DNA of 6,250 bases, taken from contig JBILFK010000201.1 of NCBI GenBank assembly GCA_044351685.1, forward strand, positions 1-6,250, read 5' to 3'. The DNA comes from JALHRI01 sp044351685. GTDB lineage: Bacteria; Pseudomonadota; Alphaproteobacteria; Rickettsiales; UBA3002. Positions 1 to 4,630 of this stretch are shown piece by piece (position 1 is the stretch's first letter; the number at the start of each line of letters is the position of its first letter). The notes under the pieces are model-generated. The model saw only the letters and a list, made by a program, of their open reading frames with translations, was not told where the DNA came from and made no database searches. A program made the translations under genes and the position numbers.

Positions 1-67
1 AAATTTGCAACGTGCCAACACCCACCGTGCCAAGCCCTGCAATACCAATGCGAAGTGGCGTTTCCAT
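1..67 (-). CDS. hom: Homoserine dehydrogenase, N-terminal fragment (runs off the left edge)
   Basis: Only the first 22 codons are visible, read on the minus strand from an ATG at 67-65. The peptide begins METPLRIGIAGLGTVGVGTL. This is a hydrophobic beta strand followed by a Gly-rich dinucleotide-binding loop (G11-x-G13-x-x-G16), the Rossmann start typical of homoserine dehydrogenases, which reduce aspartate semialdehyde to homoserine for Thr and Met synthesis. The start codon overlaps the TAA stop of the upstream aminotransferase by one base (TAATG), which points to translational coupling. The ribosome-binding site would lie inside the aminotransferase gene; only a weak, distant GGGA is seen. 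Another NAD(P)-dependent dehydrogenase is possible from so short a piece, but the wording of the motif and the position after an AlaC-type gene favour hom. Confidence 0.82.
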   Translation of the reverse strand, partial: METPLRIGIAGLGTVGVGTLQI

Positions 68-1278
68 TAGGCGGCATTCCCGCGGCGCTGCAACACTTCG
101 GCCGGATCACGCGCCAAAAATTGTTTGATGTTGCGAATGGCCTGACGCAGGCGCTGTTTATTTTCAACAAGCGCAATGCGCACATGCCCATCGCCATATT
201 CGCCAAAACCAATGCCGGGTGCGACCGCCACTTCCGCTTCGCTTACCAGCAATTTAGAAAATTCAAGCGAGCCTAAATGCGCATACGCTTCCGGCAACGG
301 CGCCCAAATAAACATCGATGCGGCAGGGGTTGGCACCGGCCACCCAGCATCGAGTAGGCCTTTTACCAGCACATCGCGGCGTTCCTGATAGAGCGTGCGC
401 ACTTCGGCCACGCATTCCTGCGGGCCATTGAGTGCTGCAGTGGCCGCCACCTGAATGGGGGTGAACATGCCATAATCGAGGTAGGATTTAATACGTGTGA
501 GTGCGTGAATTAACCGTGGGCACCCTGCGGCAAACCCCACGCGCCAACCGGCCATGGAATAGGTTTTGGAAAGCGTGGTGAATTCTACTGCAATATCCAT
601 CGCGCCTTCGACCTGCAAAATCGAAGGTGGCGGCACACCATCGAAATAAATTTCGCAGTAAGCCAAATCGGAAATAATATACACCCCAGCCTCGCGGCAT
701 ACCGCAACGGCCTGCCGGTAAAATTCTAAATCCACGACTTCGGCGGTGGGGTTGCACGGATAATTCAAAATTACTGCCACGGGCTTTGGCGTGCAGTGAC
801 GAATGGCGCGTTGCAATTGTTCAATAAACGACATCCCCGGCGTTTTTGGCATATGCCGCACCGAAGCCCCCGCAATCACCGCGCCGTACGCATGAATGGG
901 GTAGGATGGGTTGGGCACTAAAATCACATCGCTTGGGCCGGTGATTGCCTGCACTAAATTCGACAGGCCTTCTTTCGAGCCAATCGTCGCGCAAATTTCG
1001 GTATCGGGATTGAGCGTAACGCCAAAACGCCGCTGATAATACGCCGCCTGCGCTTTGCGTAACCCGTGAATACCACGCGACACTGAATAGCCATGCGCGG
1101 TGTCATCATCGGCGACGGCTTTCAGCTTTTCGACAATATGTTTCGGCGTTGGCGAATCGGGGTTGCCCATGCCTAGATCGATAATGTCGCGGCCTTTGGC
1201 GCGCTCGGCGGCTTTAATTTTGTTTACTTCCGCGAAAACATACGGCGGTAGGCGTTTGATACGGTAAAAATCTTCCAT
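67..1278 (-). CDS. alaC: AlaC-type PLP-dependent aminotransferase (glutamate-pyruvate aminotransferase; such proteins are often labelled LL-diaminopimelate aminotransferase)
   Basis: A complete 403-residue fold-type I, class I/II aminotransferase, near the roughly 410 residues of E. coli AlaC. Visible landmarks: SKEG at 101-104 (cofactor phosphate region), Y126 in PNPSYP (stacks on the PLP ring), N176 in NPT, D204 and Y207 in SDLAY, the Schiff-base lysine K238 in LSKTYSMAGWRVG, and R367 in HVRIAL, which should bind the substrate carboxylate. Long stretches (RLPPYVF, GYSVSRGI, RRDVLVKGL, SPGIGFG-like APGIGFGEYGDGHVR) read like AlaC, a cytosolic enzyme transferring amino groups between glutamate and pyruvate. 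A diaminopimelate or other keto-acid role cannot be excluded from sequence. The only in-frame start giving a full N-terminus is the ATG at 1278; the Shine-Dalgarno site is weak. The gene sits between a lipoprotein gene (82 bases upstream) and hom (one-base overlap), so it is probably part of an operon. Confidence 0.93.
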   Translation of the reverse strand: MEDFYRIKRLPPYVFAEVNKIKAAERAKGRDIIDLGMGNPDSPTPKHIVEKLKAVADDDTAHGYSVSRGIHGLRKAQAAYYQRRFGVTLNPDTEICATIGSKEGLSNLVQAITGPSDVILVPNPSYPIHAYGAVIAGASVRHMPKTPGMSFIEQLQRAIRHCTPKPVAVILNYPCNPTAEVVDLEFYRQAVAVCREAGVYIISDLAYCEIYFDGVPPPSILQVEGAMDIAVEFTTLSKTYSMAGWRVGFAAGCPRLIHALTRIKSYLDYGMFTPIQVAATAALNGPQECVAEVRTLYQERRDVLVKGLLDAGWPVPTPAASMFIWAPLPEAYAHLGSLEFSKLLVSEAEVAVAPGIGFGEYGDGHVRIALVENKQRLRQAIRNIKQFLARDPAEVLQRRGNAA

Positions 1279-1360
1279 GATGCTGCAATGCTAAAAGGTT
1301 AGTGGCGTAAGCATAGCGTGGCATTTGAACGGTGCAAGCGTGCGCTGCACATCATGGCCA
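1279..1360 (-). other. Spacer between lipoprotein gene and alaC, with a small imperfect hairpin
   Basis: This 82-base gap holds no gene. A stem GTGCA (1332-1336) pairs with TGCAC (1346-1350) and may extend by two further pairs past a bulged A. No T tract follows it on the minus strand, so it does not look like an intrinsic terminator, and read-through from the lipoprotein gene into alaC is plausible. Confidence 0.35.
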
Positions 1361-2488
1361 TTATTCTTCGCGTTTACGCACATAGCGCGAATCGGGCAAA
1401 TATCCGGTGCTGCCGCGCATCTGAATGACCTTGGGTTCGCCAGCCGCGTTGCCCTGCGTAGGCTCTGCCGAAGAAGGTGGCCGCAGCACAATCGGTTCCT
1501 GCGGCGCGGGTGGCGCGGCATCGGTGACCGGATTCAGCGGTGCTGCTGCAACCGGTGCACCATCAAAGCTGGGCACGGTGATACCCGCTGCATCGGCCGG
1601 AACAGGTGGTGGTGGCAGCGCCGAAGAAGGCAGCGGCGCAGCAGGCGCTGCAGGTGCCGGATAACCATATTGCGTGGCAAGCGTTGGTTCGGAAGTGGCC
1701 TGCGCGGCAATCGCATTGCGCTGATCGTTGGCGTTCACCTGATCGGCTTGCAGTGCCATGCGCGCACGTTCGAGGCGCGCTTGCGATTCGGCGGCATCGG
1801 TGGGGGCTGGTGGGGTATCTTGCAACACCGGATAACCACTGCTTGCCGCCTGATACGCACCACCCTGATTCACCGCATTTGGCGGAATGGGCGCCAGCGC
1901 ACCTTGCGGCGAAGGCGCACTAAATGCTAATGCGCGCGCCGTTTCTGGCTCACCTGCGCCAAAGGGGGCGGCTTGCGGCGGCGTGGCTTGTGCACCGGGG
2001 GCAAGTGGCCTGCCCATCGGCGTACGCGAGAAATCTTCCGGCTCTTCACCGACACCGGGAAGCCAGTTAAAGTTACGTTCGAACCAGCTAGGTTGCGATA
2101 CAGGTTGCAACGATGGCGAGAGTGGCGGCGATTGCGGGGGTAATTGCTGCACAAAACTGGTGTTGGCCGGTGGAGGTGGCGCAGAAGGCGCACTCGCCGC
2201 GGGCGCATTATAGTTCATTTGTGGCACGGCATCGTAATTTTCAGGCGTAACCACCGGTGCGGTGGCCACCGCAGGCGGTGCACCATACATGCCAGCCCCG
2301 CTTTGCGAATTCAGTGGCGGCGGGCGACGATCGGTGGGTACCAGCTTATTATAACGTGGGGGGCGTGGATCTTCGGGGATCAGGTAGGAACAGCCTACCA
2401 GCGCCGTGAATGTAATGGCACAGCCCAGCGCCGACCATATTAGGCCGAAGCGAAAACCAGTTTCATGCGGTGAGGGACGAAATTCCAT
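1361..2488 (-). CDS. Putative proline/alanine-rich lipoprotein of unknown function
   Basis: A 375-residue protein that I do not recognise as a named family. The N-terminus carries a short basic region (R4, H8, R13), a hydrophobic stretch from about 14 to 31, and a lipobox L30-V31-G32-C33, so it is predicted to be lipidated at C33 and anchored in the periplasm by signal peptidase II processing. The mature part is low-complexity, rich in Pro, Ala, Gln and Ser, with proline runs near 56-58, 104-107 and 292-295. Three less biased islands stand out: an aromatic segment SWFERNFNWLPGVGEEPEDF (134-153), a charged, probably helical piece around 232-260 (AESQARLERARMALQADQ), and a basic tail from about 351 to 375. 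The only other Cys is C23, inside the signal segment. The frame is stop-free for 1.1 kb and the lipobox supports this frame over overlapping antisense frames. It is transcribed away from phaC and toward alaC. A stalk or periplasm-spanning role is conceivable, but this is inference. Confidence 0.78.
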   Translation of the reverse strand: MEFRPSPHETGFRFGLIWSALGCAITFTALVGCSYLIPEDPRPPRYNKLVPTDRRPPPLNSQSGAGMYGAPPAVATAPVVTPENYDAVPQMNYNAPAASAPSAPPPPANTSFVQQLPPQSPPLSPSLQPVSQPSWFERNFNWLPGVGEEPEDFSRTPMGRPLAPGAQATPPQAAPFGAGEPETARALAFSAPSPQGALAPIPPNAVNQGGAYQAASSGYPVLQDTPPAPTDAAESQARLERARMALQADQVNANDQRNAIAAQATSEPTLATQYGYPAPAAPAAPLPSSALPPPPVPADAAGITVPSFDGAPVAAAPLNPVTDAAPPAPQEPIVLRPPSSAEPTQGNAAGEPKVIQMRGSTGYLPDSRYVRKREE

Positions 2489-2553
2489 GCTGCCAAGCGT
2501 GCGTATGTTGAGTTTTCTTTTCGAGTTACCAGCGAATTCGCAGCCTGTCTAGG

Positions 2554-2582
2554 TTGCATATTACAAGGCCCGCTGATATAAG
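2554..2582 (+). promoter_or_regulatory. Candidate sigma70-type promoter for phaC
   Basis: TTGCAT (2554-2559) and TATAAG (2577-2582) are separated by 17 bases. The -10 element matches the TATAAT consensus at five of six positions; the -35 matches TTGACA at only three, all in the TTG core. Transcription would start near 2589, giving a leader of about 25 bases before the phaC start. This is a pattern match in a 124-base divergent intergenic region, which must also hold the lipoprotein promoter; for that one I could not pick a convincing pair. Confidence 0.4.
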
Positions 2583-2596
2583 GCGCACCAACCCAC

Positions 2597-2605
2597 TTAT
2601 CCACA
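2597..2605 (+). promoter_or_regulatory. Perfect DnaA-box sequence (TTATCCACA) in the phaC leader
   Basis: The nine bases match the strict DnaA-box consensus exactly. The box lies between the candidate phaC promoter and the start codon, and its last base is the first base of the AGG (2605-2607) that could serve as the phaC Shine-Dalgarno site. I saw no second perfect copy nearby, so this is not an origin. It may be a regulatory site or a chance match. Confidence 0.4.
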
Positions 2606-2612
2606 GGCATGT

Positions 2613-4463
2613 ATGGCACCGCGTAAAACAACACCTAAAGCAAAACACTCTTCGGCTACCGCATCGCTGAACGAAGCGATGGGCAGAGAAACCAGCCCGC
2701 ATGATGCACAGGCCTTTGCCCAGAATATGGCACAGGCCAGCGAAGTGTGGCAGCGCGTGTTGCAGTTGCTGATGCAACATAACGTGGGCAAGCCCAGCGT
2801 GGGCCATACCGATCCGCTCGCCTACACCGAATCGCTGATTCACACCATGCGCCATATCAGCTTTGACCCGATGAAGGTGATGGAGAGCAATATTGCGCTG
2901 ATGGCCGACCATGCCCGCCTCGCCCATGTAATGACCAGTAAAATGCTGGGCCGCGAAGCCAAAAGCTTTGTGATTGAAACCCCTAAAGATCGCCGCTTCA
3001 AAGATGAAGCCTGGCAGGAAAATGCCTGGTTCAATTACCTGCGACAAAGCTACCTTATCAATGCGCGCTGGCTTTCGGAATCGACCGAGAATGTGCAAGG
3101 CCTCGATAAACAAAGCGCGCACAAGCTGAACTTTTTTGTGCGGCAATTTGTCGATGCCATGTCGCCTTCCAACAATATGTTCACCAACCCCGAAGTGGTG
3201 CGCGCCACGCTCGATACGAACGGTGAAAATCTGGTGCGCGGCCTGAACCGCTTGCACGAAGATATTGAAAAAGGCGATGGTAAATTACGCATCACCATGA
3301 CCGATGAAAAAGCCTTCACGCTAGGCAAAGATATTGCCGCGACCCCCGGCAGTGTGGTGTATCAAAACGACTTAATGCAGCTGATTCAGTTTCAGGCCAC
3401 CACCAAGCAGGTGCATGAAGTGCCCGTGCTGATTACGCCAGCGTGGATCAACAAATATTATATTCTCGATCTGCGGCCAGAAAATTCGCTGGTCAAATGG
3501 CTGACCGATCATGGCTATACGGTGTTTATTATTTCGTGGGTGAACCCCGATGAAACACTGGCGCGCAAACGCTTCGACGACTACTTAATGGAAGGCCCAC
3601 TCACCGCACTGAATGTGATTGCTGATATCACCGGCTGCCCGCAAACCTCGCTGGTGGGCTATTGCCTTGGCGGCACGCTTACCGCTATCACGCTTGCCTA
3701 TCTGCGCGCGCAGGGGCAAGAGGCGCGCATTGCTTCGGCCACCTACCTTACCACGCTGATCGATTTTACCGATGCCGGTGACCTTGCGGTGTTTATTGAT
3801 GACACCCAGCTTGAAAGCCTAGAAGAGCGCATGCAGGAGCAAGGCTACCTCGATGCTGCCGATATGGCGAACACCTTTAACATGCTGCGCAGCAATGATC
3901 TGATTTGGTCGTTCGTGGTGAATAATTATCTGCTCGGCAAAGACCCCTTCCCGTTTGATTTATTGTATTGGAATTCCGATGCAACGCGCATGCCCGCCAC
4001 CATGCACGCCTTTTACCTGCGCAACATGTATCAGCAGAACAGGTTGGTGAAACCGAACGGGCTTGAAATTGCCGGTATGCCCATCAACCTCACCAAAATT
4101 AAAACACCCACCTATGTGCTGGCCACGAAAGATGACCATATCGCACCGTGGATGTCGACCTATGCCGCCACCCAAGTGTATGATGGGCCGGTGACATTTA
4201 CGCTCGCCGATTCTGGGCATATTGCAGGCGTCATCAACTCGCCTGCCAAAAATAAATATTGTTACTGGAGCTGCGATAAAAACCCCGTAAAGCCACAGCA
4301 ATGGTTAGAAAATTCTAAACAAAGCGAAGGCTCATGGTGGCCACATTGGGGCGAATGGCTGAAACAGATTCCCGGCAAAAAAGTGCCTGCGCGCAGCGTG
4401 GGGAACCGCAAATACAAACCAATAGAAGAAGCGCCCGGAAGTTTTGCCCGCGTGCGCGCCTAG
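2613..4463 (+). CDS. phaC: Class I polyhydroxyalkanoate synthase
   Basis: A complete 616-residue PhaC, slightly longer than the 589 residues of the Cupriavidus enzyme. It polymerises (R)-3-hydroxyacyl-CoA into storage polyester on the surface of cytoplasmic granules. The N-terminal domain (about 1-230) includes the region around ENAWFNYLRQSYL (136-148). The C-terminal alpha/beta-hydrolase domain contains the lipase-like box GYCLGG with nucleophile C351, aspartate D508 in KDDHIAPW, and histidine H536 in SGHIAGVINSP. The 28-residue Asp-His spacing equals that of the Cupriavidus enzyme, and C-D spacing (157) is close. The family-typical YWNSDATRMP (452-461) and C-terminal GSWWPHWGEWL (573-583) are also present. 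Length and lack of a partner subunit indicate class I rather than class III or IV. The ATG at 2613 has an AGG five bases upstream. It is divergent from the lipoprotein-alaC-hom genes. No phasin, phaA or phaB is visible in the window. Confidence 0.96.
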   Translation: MAPRKTTPKAKHSSATASLNEAMGRETSPHDAQAFAQNMAQASEVWQRVLQLLMQHNVGKPSVGHTDPLAYTESLIHTMRHISFDPMKVMESNIALMADHARLAHVMTSKMLGREAKSFVIETPKDRRFKDEAWQENAWFNYLRQSYLINARWLSESTENVQGLDKQSAHKLNFFVRQFVDAMSPSNNMFTNPEVVRATLDTNGENLVRGLNRLHEDIEKGDGKLRITMTDEKAFTLGKDIAATPGSVVYQNDLMQLIQFQATTKQVHEVPVLITPAWINKYYILDLRPENSLVKWLTDHGYTVFIISWVNPDETLARKRFDDYLMEGPLTALNVIADITGCPQTSLVGYCLGGTLTAITLAYLRAQGQEARIASATYLTTLIDFTDAGDLAVFIDDTQLESLEERMQEQGYLDAADMANTFNMLRSNDLIWSFVVNNYLLGKDPFPFDLLYWNSDATRMPATMHAFYLRNMYQQNRLVKPNGLEIAGMPINLTKIKTPTYVLATKDDHIAPWMSTYAATQVYDGPVTFTLADSGHIAGVINSPAKNKYCYWSCDKNPVKPQQWLENSKQSEGSWWPHWGEWLKQIPGKKVPARSVGNRKYKPIEEAPGSFARVRA

Positions 4464-4543
4464 TGCTTGTGGCGCGGTGTAGCATTCACTCACATGCACC
4501 ATGAATGACTATCTGCAGGCACGTATAAGCAAATTATGCTCGA

Positions 4544-4559
4544 CAGCCTGAAAAGGCTG
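4544..4559 (+). terminator. GAAA-loop hairpin downstream of phaC, possible transcript end
   Basis: CAGCCT (4544-4549) and AGGCTG (4554-4559) form a perfect 6-bp stem closed by a stable GAAA tetraloop, 80 bases after the phaC stop. The following bases (CTATAAACAC) have no T tract, so it is not a classical intrinsic terminator. It could instead protect the phaC mRNA 3' end or act with the T run further on. Confidence 0.4.
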
Positions 4560-4580
4560 CTATAAACACGGGGCAAGGTT

Positions 4581-4595
4581 GGCAATTTTTTTGCC
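4581..4595 (+). other. Small hairpin with T-rich loop before the autotransporter-like gene
   Basis: GGCAA (4581-4585) pairs with TTGCC (4591-4595) around TTTTT, part of a run of seven T. A second GGCAA at 4572-4576 could compete for the same TTGCC, so two alternative foldings exist. TTGGCA at 4579-4584 also matches the -35 consensus at five of six positions, but no good -10 lies at the right distance (best TATTGA, 16 bases on), so a promoter here is only a guess. Confidence 0.25.
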
Positions 4596-4620
4596 TAACA
4601 TATTGAAATTATTGTTTAAC

Positions 4621-4625
4621 GGAAG
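4621..4625 (+). promoter_or_regulatory. Ribosome-binding site fixing the start of the autotransporter-like gene
   Basis: GGAAG lies five bases before the ATG at 4631. It is the clearest Shine-Dalgarno-like site of the window, and it agrees with the signal peptide that begins at that ATG. Confidence 0.7.
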
Positions 4626-4630
4626 AATAT

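Larger units (their letters stand above)
4464..4630 (+). other. Intergenic region between phaC and the autotransporter-like gene
   Basis: No gene is seen in these 167 bases. They contain a weak 6-bp inverted repeat (CATTCA 4483-4488 with TGAATG 4502-4507, 13-base loop), a tight GAAA-loop hairpin, a second hairpin around a T run, and an AT-rich stretch leading to the ribosome-binding site at 4621. The region must end the phaC transcript, start the next gene, or both. Confidence 0.6.

Noticed and set aside
1325..1930. Plus-strand frame of 201 codons, very rich in Arg, opposite the lipoprotein gene
   Set aside because: Arg/Trp/Cys-rich translation typical of an antisense frame of a Pro/Ala-rich gene; the minus-strand frame has the lipobox and greater length.
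2597..2605. DnaA box as part of a replication origin
   Set aside because: Only one box is seen, with no cluster, no clear AT-rich unwinding element and no origin-linked genes such as dnaA, dnaN or parA nearby.
2526..3257. A 243-codon minus-strand frame opposite the phaC 5' half
   Set aside because: It lies antisense to well-conserved PhaC sequence, is His/Arg-rich without any recognisable motif, and would run across the phaC promoter region.
4483..4507. Inverted repeat CATTCA/TGAATG after phaC as a terminator
   Set aside because: The stem is 6 bp and AT-rich with a 13-base loop and no T tract, too weak to call.
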